From positions 913,938 through 977,937 of the forward strand of contig NZ_JACYOF010000001.1 of the NCBI RefSeq assembly GCF_014932895.1: a DNA stretch of 64,000 nucleotides, written 5' to 3'. The DNA comes from Bacillus thuringiensis (GTDB taxonomy: Bacteria; Bacillota; Bacilli; Bacillales; Bacillaceae_G). Positions 1 through 8,673 of this stretch are shown piece after piece (the stretch's first letter is position 1; every line of letters begins with the position of its first letter). The notes under the pieces are model-generated. The model ran no database searches. It was not told the origin of the DNA and was given only the letters and a program-made list of their open reading frames with translations. A program made the position numbers and the translations under genes.

Positions 1-459
1 CTGTAATACTGGAAAACCTTTTGGCAACTCGTCTATACTCACACTTTGGAAACCATTCTTTTCATAAAAGCGATGCGCCGCTAAAAATTTCACTGTCGTT
101 CCTAAATAAATATCTTTCAACTTTTTATTCTCAGCCCATGAAATTGCTGTTTGAAGCAGCATATGTGATGCGCCCCATTCTTTTCCGCGAAACCCTCTCT
201 TCACGAACATTTTTCTTAGCGCTACTTGATTATTCCCAATATCTAATAAAGCAACTGTTCCAACTACTTTACCATCATAAGTTGCCACCCAAAAGTTTCC
301 ATAATCCCTTTGATAGAACGTTTCAATTTCTAGTAAATCCGGCTGTTCTTCTTTCGTAATTGGGACATTATATTCTTTTTGCTGAATATGAACAATGAGA
401 CCTATTACTTCCTCTTGAAACATACTTTCATACGGAATAATATGAATCTTCTCGTTCAT
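1..459 (-). CDS. GNAT-family N-acetyltransferase (3' end outside window)
   Basis: The reading frame is open from an ATG at 459 to the window edge, so the C-terminus is missing (153 codons seen). The stretch around KMFVKRGFRGKEWGASHML matches the acetyl-CoA pyrophosphate-binding motif A of the GNAT fold. It is followed by a typical AAHRFYEKNGF segment (motif B), so most of the catalytic domain is present. Its start overlaps the stop of the upstream acetyltransferase gene by ATGA, so the two are probably translationally coupled. The substrate cannot be told from the sequence. Confidence 0.85.
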   Translation of the reverse strand, partial: MNEKIHIIPYESMFQEEVIGLIVHIQQKEYNVPITKEEQPDLLEIETFYQRDYGNFWVATYDGKVVGTVALLDIGNNQVALRKMFVKRGFRGKEWGASHMLLQTAISWAENKKLKDIYLGTTVKFLAAHRFYEKNGFQSVSIDELPKGFPVLQ

Positions 460-1004
460 CGAATCTCCTTCCATTCTGAAGCCAGTAAACTATATACAGC
501 GATATCTTGAAAATGATCGTATAGCCATTCTTCATCTCTTAAAATACCATCTAACTTAAACCCTAAACGCTCTGGAATCGCGCGGCTTTTCGCATTTTCA
601 ACACCGCACCTAATTTCAACTTTATTCAGTTTTAAATTTTCAAATGCATAGTGAAGTGCAGCCTTTACGCTACGCGTCATAATGCCTTTCCCTCCGGCAT
701 CTTCTGCAAGGTAATATCCAAGACTCGTCGCTTTCTTCCCCCAGCTTACCGGATGAATGCCTACCATCCCAACGAGCTTTCCTTTATAACGTATACCACT
801 TTCAAAACCGTCTCCCTCTGCAAATTTCTTTAACCACATCGGAAAAATCTCATCATAAGCATCAGCAGATTTTGTCCCATCTACCCAAGGGAGCCATCTT
901 CTTAAATGGTTACGGTTTTGATCTATTAATTGATATAATTCCTCTTTATGATGCTTCTCTAATAATTGTAGTTCAATTTCGTCGCCTACTCTGAGTGTGA
1001 ACAT
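456..1004 (-). CDS. RimL/YdaF-type GNAT acetyltransferase
   Basis: This 182-aa protein looks like the ribosomal-protein-serine acetyltransferase (RimL, B. subtilis YdaF) branch of the GNAT family. It has an early HLRRWLPW segment, the acetyl-CoA-binding stretch YYLAEDAGGKGIMTRSVKA at about residues 98-116, and the ERLGFKLDGILRDEEW end typical of these enzymes. Such proteins acetylate N-terminal amines of ribosomal proteins, or small molecules; which applies here is unknown. The ATG at 1004 has a GAAGGGG ribosome site. It is the first gene of a two-gene unit with the acetyltransferase at 1-459. Confidence 0.85.
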   Translation of the reverse strand: MFTLRVGDEIELQLLEKHHKEELYQLIDQNRNHLRRWLPWVDGTKSADAYDEIFPMWLKKFAEGDGFESGIRYKGKLVGMVGIHPVSWGKKATSLGYYLAEDAGGKGIMTRSVKAALHYAFENLKLNKVEIRCGVENAKSRAIPERLGFKLDGILRDEEWLYDHFQDIAVYSLLASEWKEIR

Positions 1005-1115
1005 GTTTTTTAGCCCCTTCTTTTTTTCTTATTATTCTAACATCTTTGAATGGAAAATGTTAAATATTCACACTTTCTTTTGGTTTTATACATGTTCTCT
1101 CCCCATCCTTTTTAC

Positions 1116-1163
1116 ATTTTTATCTTACAATCTAGAGTTAACTCTAGATTGTAAGATAAAAAT
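1116..1163. repeat. Perfect 48-bp palindrome, no loop
   Basis: Bases 1116-1139 are the exact reverse complement of 1140-1163, centred on GAGTTAACTC. It lies about 110 bp upstream of the acetyltransferase start at 1004 and just beyond the murC terminator. It could be a regulator operator (the inner TCTAGAGTTAACTCTAGA is a strong dyad), a bidirectional terminator (the arms end in T5/A5 runs), or a MITE-like remnant. The sequence alone does not decide between these. Confidence 0.9.
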
Positions 1164-1173
1164 CAAACATAAC

Positions 1174-1206
1174 AAAAAGACGCACAGCCACAGCTATGCG
1201 TCTTTT
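1174..1206 (-). terminator. Intrinsic terminator of murC
   Basis: The AAAAGACGCA / TGCGTCTTTT stem lies directly after the murC stop and is followed by a T run on the minus strand. Confidence 0.85.
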
Positions 1207-1209
1207 CTA

Positions 1210-2520
1210 TTACTTCTCTGCAACTTGAACTTCTTTTACGTAAGCTGCCTCGAATTTTTGGATGTCTCCTGCGCCCATGAAAATTAAAACGCCGTTTTTA
1301 TGTTTCTTTAATACATCCGTTGTTGTATCTGTAATTAGTTCTGCACCGTCAATACGCTTTTGCAGATCTTCGATTGTTAATTCACCTTTGTTTTCGCGTG
1401 CTGATCCGAAAATATCACATAAGTATACTTGGTCAGCTTTACTTAGGCTTTCTGCGAACTCATCTAAGAACTTTTCTGTACGTGAGAATGTGTGTGGCTG
1501 GAATACAGCGACAATTTCACGCTCTGGATGTTTTTGACGAGCAGCTTCAATCGTTGCATTAATTTCTGTCGGATGGTGTGCGTAGTCATCGATGATAACT
1601 TGCTCTCCCATTGGCTTTTCATTAAAGCGACGTTTTACGCCTCCAAAAGTTGTTAATTGATGTTTTACTGCTTCTACATCAACGTTTTCATAATGGCAAA
1701 GCGCGATTACTGCTAATGCATTTAACACGCTGTGGTTGCCGTATCCTGTAATTTTGAACGTGTCATAATACGTATTACGAACGAATACATCGAATATCGT
1801 ACCATCTGTTCTCTTTTGGATGTTACGTGCTTGGAAATCATTATCTTCTCCAAATCCATAGAAAATAACAGGTACTTTCGCTTGAATTTTTTGAAGTTCT
1901 TCATCATCTCCACATGCAATAATGCCTTTTTTCACTTGCAATGCCATCTCTTGGAATGCACTAAATACATCATTGATGTCTGCAAAATAATCTGGATGAT
2001 CGAAATCAATATTTGTCATAATTGCATAGTCTGGATAGTAAGACAAGAAATGACGACGATACTCACAAGCTTCAAATGCAAAATACTTACTATTTTCTAC
2101 CCCATGCCCAGTTCCATCTCCAATAAGGTAAGATGTCGGGTGTGCACCTTGCATTACATGGGCTAACAAACCAGTTGTTGATGTTTTTCCATGTGCACCA
2201 GTTACAGCAACACTTGTGTACTGATTCATTAGGTCACCTAAGAAGTGATGGTAACGATGTACTGGGATATTTAATTCTTTTGCTGCTACGATTTCTTCAT
2301 GCGTATCTGGAAATGCATTTCCTGCGATAATCACTTGTCCTTCTTTAATATTATTTTTATCAAAAGGAAGGATGGAAATACCACGCTTTTCCAATGCTGT
2401 TTGTGTAAAGAAACGCTTTTCATAATCAGACCCTTGAACAGTATGCTTCATGTCATGAAGAATTTGCGCTAATGAACTCATTCCTGTTCCTTTAATTCCT
2501 ACAAAATGGTAAACTGTCAT
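1210..2520 (-). CDS. murC: UDP-N-acetylmuramate--L-alanine ligase
   Basis: MurC adds L-alanine to UDP-MurNAc using ATP, the first amino-acid step of peptidoglycan precursor synthesis in the cytoplasm. The 436-aa length is normal for the family. The N-terminal [12 protein letters not shown] nucleotide-binding loop (residues 8-19), the ATP-binding GAHGKTSTT loop (about 108-116) and the [10 protein letters not shown] motif of the C-terminal domain are all intact. The ATG at 2520 is preceded by GGAGGTTC. In B. subtilis murC also sits next to the sftA-ytpR block. It appears to be a single-gene unit, with about 250 bp of non-coding DNA upstream and its own terminator. Confidence 0.97.
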   Translation of the reverse strand: MTVYHFVGIKGTGMSSLAQILHDMKHTVQGSDYEKRFFTQTALEKRGISILPFDKNNIKEGQVIIAGNAFPDTHEEIVAAKELNIPVHRYHHFLGDLMNQYTSVAVTGAHGKTSTTGLLAHVMQGAHPTSYLIGDGTGHGVENSKYFAFEACEYRRHFLSYYPDYAIMTNIDFDHPDYFADINDVFSAFQEMALQVKKGIIACGDDEELQKIQAKVPVIFYGFGEDNDFQARNIQKRTDGTIFDVFVRNTYYDTFKITGYGNHSVLNALAVIALCHYENVDVEAVKHQLTTFGGVKRRFNEKPMGEQVIIDDYAHHPTEINATIEAARQKHPEREIVAVFQPHTFSRTEKFLDEFAESLSKADQVYLCDIFGSARENKGELTIEDLQKRIDGAELITDTTTDVLKKHKNGVLIFMGAGDIQKFEAAYVKEVQVAEK

Positions 2521-2729
2521 CTTAAAGAACCTCCAACATTTCGAACTAATACAACGGCCTATCTATAAGACAGTATATGAATCTTTTCTTATTTTGGTAA
2601 TCATCATACATTTCTGATACAGTGAATTTCTTTTTACCTTCACCTATCAGGATAAACTCGTACGTACTTCTTTTATGTCCATAACACATTTATTATAGCA
2701 AAAAACAAGCCGCTATACTATGATAACAG

Positions 2730-2763
2730 AAAAACTGATAGGGTCAATCACCTATCAGTTTTT
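2730..2763 (-). terminator. Intrinsic terminator of nicotinate phosphoribosyltransferase gene
   Basis: A perfect stem AAAAACTGATAGG / CCTATCAGTTTTT lies just after the stop of the gene at 2771. Confidence 0.85.
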
Positions 2764-2770
2764 CTCGTTT

Positions 2771-3889
2771 TTACATATCTTCTCTTGTTTCTAATTGAAC
2801 ACGCTCTAGACGTGGGTTTGGACGATATTTACGGCCAGCTTTTGCTTCTGGTTTTCCATTTAATTCTACGTTATCACCAGTAAAGCCAATATTCATTTTT
2901 AATAAGCTACTTCCTACCCCGTATATATCAACAGGTACGTTTTGAGCTTCAAATTCACGAATACGTTTCTCATCAAATCCACCAGTTACAACGATGTCTA
3001 CATGCTGGAATCCCTCTTCATCGAGTGCTTTACGAAGTGCGAATACAAGCGATGGGTTTACACCACGTGGATCGAATGTTCCAAGTACTTCTGGGTGGCG
3101 AATGAAGTATTGATCAATCATTGTGCGAGACGTATCTACGCGTACACCTTTTAATGTTGATCCAAATTCACGCGCTACGCGAAGCGCATCTGTAATGACA
3201 TCATTATTGTAATCAATTAGTACAACTAATTCATCTTCTGGGAATTTCTTATGATACGCTTTTGCCGCTTCCACAACATCACCATTAAACATTTGAATTA
3301 ATGCGTGAGGCATTGTCCCCATACCACTTTTGCCCCACCATTCATTCATTGCATGCGTCGCTTGTGCGCTCATACCTCCGATGTATGCTGCATAACCGTC
3401 ACCAGCTTGTTGCGTATAATGATCGTCACGATCTCCCATGAAAATAACTGGTTTTTCTTTATCTACACTACGTGCAGCTTGGACAACGTTATATACGTTT
3501 GTCGCAACCGATGTACGACGAGCTAAAATCCCATCAATAACACCTTCTAAAAATCCAAAGTTTTCATAAGGACCATGAATTGTTAACACTGTTTCAAACG
3601 GACTAATTTTATCGCCATCTTTTAAAGAGTGAATCTCAAGTTCCTCAGGATTTTTGGCGAATGTTTGTAGCAATGCAATCACTTCATCTGTTCCGCAAAG
3701 AACTGCATTTTCCTTTTGGAAAAATTGCATTGTTACAATACTTTTCGGGCGAAATTCTTCAATGATTTCTCTAGTCTTTAAAAAGTAAACAGCAGAGAAC
3801 CAACCTTCTCCAACACGTTCATCAAATTTAAATGTTTTATTTGTTAGTCGATTTATTTCACCTTTTAATTTTAATTCAATTTCTTTCAT
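2771..3889 (-). CDS. Nicotinate phosphoribosyltransferase, short form
   Basis: The enzyme joins nicotinate (possibly nicotinamide) to PRPP in NAD salvage. The 372-aa protein belongs to the short nicotinate phosphoribosyltransferase branch, clearly shorter than the roughly 490-aa PncB enzymes of bacilli. Visible family features are the DGILARRTSVATN segment near residue 120, the STLKGVRVDTSR phosphate-binding strand at about residues 245-256, and VTGGFDEKRI with YGVGSSLL near the C-terminus. The ATG at 3889 has an AGGGAG site. It stands alone between sftA and murC with its own terminator, which suggests a separate transcript. Substrate choice between nicotinate and nicotinamide is not proven. 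Confidence 0.88.
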   Translation of the reverse strand: MKEIELKLKGEINRLTNKTFKFDERVGEGWFSAVYFLKTREIIEEFRPKSIVTMQFFQKENAVLCGTDEVIALLQTFAKNPEELEIHSLKDGDKISPFETVLTIHGPYENFGFLEGVIDGILARRTSVATNVYNVVQAARSVDKEKPVIFMGDRDDHYTQQAGDGYAAYIGGMSAQATHAMNEWWGKSGMGTMPHALIQMFNGDVVEAAKAYHKKFPEDELVVLIDYNNDVITDALRVAREFGSTLKGVRVDTSRTMIDQYFIRHPEVLGTFDPRGVNPSLVFALRKALDEEGFQHVDIVVTGGFDEKRIREFEAQNVPVDIYGVGSSLLKMNIGFTGDNVELNGKPEAKAGRKYRPNPRLERVQLETREDM

Positions 3890-3950
3890 GTCGCTTTACT
3901 CCCTACTTTACTATCCAACATTTTCTCTTAGTATACAGCAAAACCGTGTA

Positions 3951-6900
3951 CTATACATTCGTTTCCTGCATAGCAGCGAATTCATCCTCGGAAATAAGGA
4001 CATCTCTCGGTTTCGTTCCTCTTGCTTCAGAAATAATCCCTTGCGATTCCATCTCTTCAATGAGACGTGCTGCGCGATTATAGCCGATGCGGAATTTTCT
4101 CTGTACAGAAGATGTGGACGCTCCCCCTTGTTCTACAACAAATTGACATGCATCAAAGAACAGTTCATCTTCCGACTCACTCTGTTCTGTTTTCGCTAAT
4201 AAATCCTCTTGCTGAAATAAGTAATTCGGCTTCATTTGCTTTTTCACATGATCAACTGTTTTTTCGATCTCATCATCCGATACATATACACCTTGTACAC
4301 GAACTGGCTTAGATGTACCGTTCCCTAAGAATAACATATCACCACGACCAAGTAATTTCTCCGCGCCCCCAATATCGATAATCGTACGCGAATCAACTTG
4401 AGATGATACAGTAAACGCAATACGCGTTGGAATGTTTGATTTAATTAAACCTGTAATAACGTCTACAGATGGACGCTGCGTCGCAACTAATAAATGAATA
4501 CCACAAGCACGTGCTTTTTGCGCGATACGACAAATCGCTTCCTCAACATCACCAGGTGCTACCATCATTAAGTCCGCTAACTCGTCAATGACGATAACAA
4601 TATAAGGTAATGTCTCACCTGGAATTTCTCTCTCACTTACGATCGTATTGTAGCGAGTTAAATCACGAGCACCAGCGTGCGCAAACAATTCATAACGACG
4701 CTCCATCTCTTCAACTGCCCACTTTAACGCAGCTGTCGCTGCTTTTACATCCGTAATAACAGGCGCTACAAGATGCGGAACAGAATTGTATGGTGCAAGC
4801 TCAACCATCTTCGGATCAATTAACATTAACTTCACTTCATGTGGCTTCGCCTTATATAAAATACTCGTTAAAATCGCGTTAATACACACACTTTTCCCTG
4901 AACCAGTTGCACCCGCAATAAGTCCGTGCGGCATTTTTCGAATATCCGTTACAATTGGATCACCAGAAATATCAAGTCCAAGTGCAACAGTAAGCGGTGA
5001 TTCACTCTTTGTAAATACAGGACTTCTTAAAATTTCACGAAGAAATACCGGCTTACTTTCTTTATTGGGAACTTCAATTCCAATCGCACTCTTTCCTGGA
5101 ATTGGCGCTTCAATACGAATATCCTTCGCAGCTAAACTCAACTTAATATCATCACTTAAATTTGTAATTTTATTTACTTTTACACCTGGGTCTGGCTGTA
5201 CTTCAAAACGAGTTACTGCTGGCCCTTGTGACACATTAATAACATGTGCTCCAACGTGGAAATTATTAAACGTAGTATCTAACAATTCTTTCTGCTCTTC
5301 TAACCATTCCTTATTATCTAACGCTGCTTGCCGTGGAATTGACAACAGTGCTAATGGCGGAACGGTATATGTTGGTGGTGTTTGTAATACGTTTCGCATA
5401 TCGTTCTCTCTTTGATTTACAACATATGCTTTCTCTTGTACTTCCGTACTTGAAATTGGCTTTTGTACTTGCTCTACCACTACTTGTTGCATTGGCTTTT
5501 CTTCCACTTGTGATTCTACTACCATTTGTTGCCCTAGTTGTTCTTCCACTTGCGGTTCTACTACCACTTGCTGCATTGGTTGCTCTTTCACTTGCGGTTC
5601 TACTACCACTTGCTGCATTGGTTGCTCTTTCACTTGTGGTTCTACTACTACTTGTTGCATTGGTTGCACTTCCACTTGCGGTTCTACTACCACTTGCTGC
5701 ATTGGTTGCTCTTTCACTTGTGGTTCTACTACTACTTGTTGCATTGGTTGCTCTTCCACTTGTGGTTCTACTACCACTTGTTGCATCGGTTGTTCTTCCA
5801 CTTGCGGATCTACCACCACTTGCTTCACTGGTTGTTCTTCCACTCGTGATTCTACTACTACTTGTTGTACTGGTGACTCTTCTACTTGGTGTACTGGCTT
5901 ATTCTCTACTCGTTCACCCATAGAAGGTTGCATTACACTCGTTCTAGCCGCATGTCTTTCCATTAATCGCGTTCTGTCTTGTTTCAACATAACAACATTA
6001 AATGGTACATGACGCTTTTTCTCACGTTTTGGCTCTTCTTTTGGTACAACTGGTTTCTCTTCTGCGATTGTTGTTTCTTCTACAACTAGCTGTTCTTCTG
6101 CGACTGGCGCTTCCTCTACAACTGATTTTCCTTCTGCAATTGGCGCTTCTTCCACAACTGGCTGTTCTTCTGCGACTAGCGCTTCTTCTACAACTAGCTG
6201 TTCTTCCGCGACTGGCGCTTCCTCTACAACTGGTTTTCCTTCTGCAATTGGCGCTTCTTCCACAACTGGCTGTTCTTCTGCGACTAGCGCTTCTTCCACA
6301 ACTAGTTTATTTTCCTCTGTTTCTGCAATTAAAACATTCGCAAAGCTTTGAACATCTTTCTTCGTTTGTTCATCAGCCTCAGCAACATGTATGAATTCGC
6401 TCTTTTGTTCAATTGCTTCATCTAATACCATTTCCGGCTGAGTTTCCTCAAGTTCTACAAATGCCTCTACTTCAGACTCTTCTGCTTCTGCAATTTCTTC
6501 CACTTCTTCAGACTCTTCTGCTTCCGCAATTACTTTCACTTCTTCAAATTCTTCTGTTTCCGCAGTTACTTCCACTTCTTCAGACTCTTCTGCTTCCGCA
6601 GTTACTTCCACTTCTTCAGATTCTTCTGTTTCTGCAGTTACTTCCACTTCTTCAGATTCTTCTGTTTCCGTAGTTACTTCCACTTCTTCAGACTCTTCTG
6701 CTTCCGCAATTACTTCCACTTCTTCAGACTCTTCTGCTTCCGCAATTTCTTCCACTTCTTCAGATTCTTCTGTTTCCGCAATTTCTTCCACTTCTTCAGA
6801 TTCTTCTGTTTCCGTAGTTACTTCCGCTTCTTCAGACTCTTCTGCTTCCGCAATTACTTTCACTTCTTCAAATTCTTCTGTTTCCGCAGTTACTTCCACT

Positions 6901-8516
6901 TCTTCAGACTCTTCTGCTTCCGCAGTTACTTCCACTTCTTCAGATTCTTCTGTTTCTGCAGTTACTTCCACTTCTTCAGATTCTTCTGTTTCCGTAGTTA
7001 CTTCCACTTCTTCAGACTCTTCTGCTTCCGCAATTACTTCCACTTCTTCAGACTCTTCTGCTTCCGCAATTTCTTCCACTTCTTCAGATTCTTCTGTTTC
7101 CGCAATTTCTTCCACTTCTTCAGATTCTTCTGTTTCCGTAGTTACTTCCGCTTCTTCAGACTCTTCTGCTTCCGCAATTACTTTCACTTCTTCAAATTCT
7201 TCTGTTTCCGCAGTTACTTCCACTTCTTCAGACTCTTCTGCTTCCGCAGTTACTTCCACTTCTTCAGATTCTTCTGTTTCTGCAGTTACTTCCACTTCTT
7301 CAGATTCTTCTGTTTCCGCAGTTACTTCCACTTCTTCAGACTCTTCTGCTTCCGCAATTACTTCCACTTCTTCAGATTCTTCTGTTTCTGCAGTTACTTC
7401 CACTTCTTCAGATTCTTCTGTTTCTGCAGTTACTTCCACTTCAGGTTCTTCTGTTTCTGCAATTTCTGCAAACTCTTCTGGTATTTCCACAATGATTGTC
7501 TCTTCAAGTTTTTCTTCTGCTTTGACAATCACTGATTCTTCTGAAGTTTGTTTTTCTATTTCTGTATTACATTTCATTTCTTCTGCTAATATTGTATCCT
7601 CGTGCTCTACTTGAGAATCTACTAATTCTTCTTGTAGACTGTTTTCGTTTGACACCACTACATCTTTTTCTTTCCCTGCATCTTCCGTGCGCTCAGCTAT
7701 CGTTTTATGAAGGAATTCATCCGCTGAAACTTCTTGCGGTGTATTTATTTCTTGAACCACTTCTTTTTCTTCTACTACTGGCTCTTGGCGCTCAATTTCA
7801 TAACCGTTTTTCTCGAGCCATTGATCAACAACTGACTTTTCTTCCTTTTTACTATGGTTTTGCTCTTCTTGCTGATTACCTGCTCTACCACTAGAAGACG
7901 GAGTTGTTGTTTGCCCTTCTGAGAAAGCAGATAATGTATACCCTTTTTTCTCTAACCATGCATCAACGACTGATTTACCCTCTACAGATATTTCAAGATC
8001 TTCTCTTTCCTTTTCTTCCTCCTGCTTTTCTACCTTTTTCTCTACTGAAGGACGATTATATCCATAAATCGGCGAAATCATTTCTGTTGGACGAAATGGT
8101 CTACGGCTACTTTCTTGCGACGGTACAGACACTTTTTTTACGACTGGCTCTGGATCCGGTTCATATTGCACTTCCGGCTCTTCATATGTAGCAACTACCT
8201 TCTCCACATACGGTCGTCTACTTCTTTCCACTTTTATTCCTCTTTGAGTAGGCTGATCCTCATATACTCCGCTTTGAACATGTTGTTCTTCAAAGCGTGG
8301 TTGTTCTCTTACATCATCCTCATCAAATCCATCATCTGGTATTAATGGAAAACGGCATTTACCTGCATTCCGACTCGCCATTTGTGCTTCTCTTGCTTCA
8401 GTATAGTGGTTTACACGAGGAATTTTCGGCTGACTTTCGATTTGTTTCGGTACTTCTTTATTCATCGCTGTTTGTTCTTCCTCTTTGTTAAACAGCTTTT
8501 TCATCCAATCTAACAT
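3951..8516 (-). CDS. sftA: SftA-type FtsK/SpoIIIE DNA translocase with expanded repeats
   Basis: SftA is a soluble FtsK-family motor that moves chromosome ends away from the closing septum. The C-terminal 450 residues hold the RecA-like motor: Walker A GATGSGKS near residue 1200, Walker B IVIVIDELADL near 1306-1318, the RIAFTVSS stretch, and a winged-helix gamma domain (RKFRIGYNRAARLIEEM) that reads the polar DNA signal. There is no N-terminal membrane domain, which fits SftA rather than SpoIIIE. The linker is very long: about residues 360-682 are 12-aa Glu-rich repeats, 739-826 are 12-aa VAEEQPVVEEA repeats, and 879-1016 are 14-aa QQVVVEPQVEEQPM repeats. The total of about 1521 aa compares with about 950 in B. 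subtilis. ATG at 8516 is preferred to a GTG at 8525, which has no ribosome site. Confidence 0.93.
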   Translation of the reverse strand: MLDWMKKLFNKEEEQTAMNKEVPKQIESQPKIPRVNHYTEAREAQMASRNAGKCRFPLIPDDGFDEDDVREQPRFEEQHVQSGVYEDQPTQRGIKVERSRRPYVEKVVATYEEPEVQYEPDPEPVVKKVSVPSQESSRRPFRPTEMISPIYGYNRPSVEKKVEKQEEEKEREDLEISVEGKSVVDAWLEKKGYTLSAFSEGQTTTPSSSGRAGNQQEEQNHSKKEEKSVVDQWLEKNGYEIERQEPVVEEKEVVQEINTPQEVSADEFLHKTIAERTEDAGKEKDVVVSNENSLQEELVDSQVEHEDTILAEEMKCNTEIEKQTSEESVIVKAEEKLEETIIVEIPEEFAEIAETEEPEVEVTAETEESEEVEVTAETEESEEVEVIAEAEESEEVEVTAETEESEEVEVTAETEESEEVEVTAEAEESEEVEVTAETEEFEEVKVIAEAEESEEAEVTTETEESEEVEEIAETEESEEVEEIAEAEESEEVEVIAEAEESEEVEVTTETEESEEVEVTAETEESEEVEVTAEAEESEEVEVTAETEEFEEVKVIAEAEESEEAEVTTETEESEEVEEIAETEESEEVEEIAEAEESEEVEVIAEAEESEEVEVTTETEESEEVEVTAETEESEEVEVTAEAEESEEVEVTAETEEFEEVKVIAEAEESEEVEEIAEAEESEVEAFVELEETQPEMVLDEAIEQKSEFIHVAEADEQTKKDVQSFANVLIAETEENKLVVEEALVAEEQPVVEEAPIAEGKPVVEEAPVAEEQLVVEEALVAEEQPVVEEAPIAEGKSVVEEAPVAEEQLVVEETTIAEEKPVVPKEEPKREKKRHVPFNVVMLKQDRTRLMERHAARTSVMQPSMGERVENKPVHQVEESPVQQVVVESRVEEQPVKQVVVDPQVEEQPMQQVVVEPQVEEQPMQQVVVEPQVKEQPMQQVVVEPQVEVQPMQQVVVEPQVKEQPMQQVVVEPQVKEQPMQQVVVEPQVEEQLGQQMVVESQVEEKPMQQVVVEQVQKPISSTEVQEKAYVVNQRENDMRNVLQTPPTYTVPPLALLSIPRQAALDNKEWLEEQKELLDTTFNNFHVGAHVINVSQGPAVTRFEVQPDPGVKVNKITNLSDDIKLSLAAKDIRIEAPIPGKSAIGIEVPNKESKPVFLREILRSPVFTKSESPLTVALGLDISGDPIVTDIRKMPHGLIAGATGSGKSVCINAILTSILYKAKPHEVKLMLIDPKMVELAPYNSVPHLVAPVITDVKAATAALKWAVEEMERRYELFAHAGARDLTRYNTIVSEREIPGETLPYIVIVIDELADLMMVAPGDVEEAICRIAQKARACGIHLLVATQRPSVDVITGLIKSNIPTRIAFTVSSQVDSRTIIDIGGAEKLLGRGDMLFLGNGTSKPVRVQGVYVSDDEIEKTVDHVKKQMKPNYLFQQEDLLAKTEQSESEDELFFDACQFVVEQGGASTSSVQRKFRIGYNRAARLIEEMESQGIISEARGTKPRDVLISEDEFAAMQETNV
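5470..5880 (-). repeat. 42-bp tandem repeats inside sftA (14-aa QVVVEPQVEEQPM unit)
   Basis: About nine imperfect copies of a 14-residue unit, QQVVVEPQVEEQPM and variants, are encoded in frame. The copies vary mainly at E/K and at synonymous bases, as expected for slippage or unequal recombination under coding constraint. Confidence 0.85.
6040..6300 (-). repeat. 36-bp tandem repeats inside sftA (12-aa VVEEAPVAEEQP unit)
   Basis: About seven in-frame copies of a 12-residue acidic unit lie between the Glu-rich block and the Gln/Val-rich block of SftA. A two-unit pattern (LVAEEQPVVEEAPIAEGK) recurs, pointing to duplication of larger blocks. Confidence 0.8.
6470..7440 (-). repeat. 36-bp repeats in sftA arranged as 324-bp higher-order repeats
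   Basis: The basic unit encodes 12 residues (variants of ETEESEEVEVTA). From about 6510 to 7318 the sequence matches itself at an exact 324-bp period (nine units, 108 aa), giving roughly two and a half near-identical copies. For example, the unique TCTTCAAATTC variant recurs at 6541, 6865 and 7189. Confidence 0.9.
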
Positions 8517-8641
8517 GCTTACCACTCTTTCTACTAAATAGTAACATCCTTTATTGTATCAGCATTCAGCAAAAAGTGCAGGTAAAATTAAGCATGTCAT
8601 ATTTATCCATATCATTCTAATTTACGAGTATTTTCATATAG

Positions 8642-8673
8642 AAAAACGCAGCCTCTCATGTAAGACTGCGTTT
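8642..8673 (-). terminator. Intrinsic terminator of amidase gene
   Basis: The stem AAACGCAG / CTGCGTTT overlaps the amidase stop codon and is followed by a T run on the minus strand. Confidence 0.75.

Noticed and set aside
5333-6673. Leu/Val-rich ORFs on the plus strand opposite sftA
   Set aside because: They are mirror images of the acidic repeat region. Low complexity and lack of ribosome sites show they are shadows of sftA.
6470-7440. Regular repeats considered as a CRISPR array
   Set aside because: The period is 36 bp without spacers, in frame, and encodes an acidic peptide. No cas genes are near. The same holds for the gerIA and His-rich repeats.
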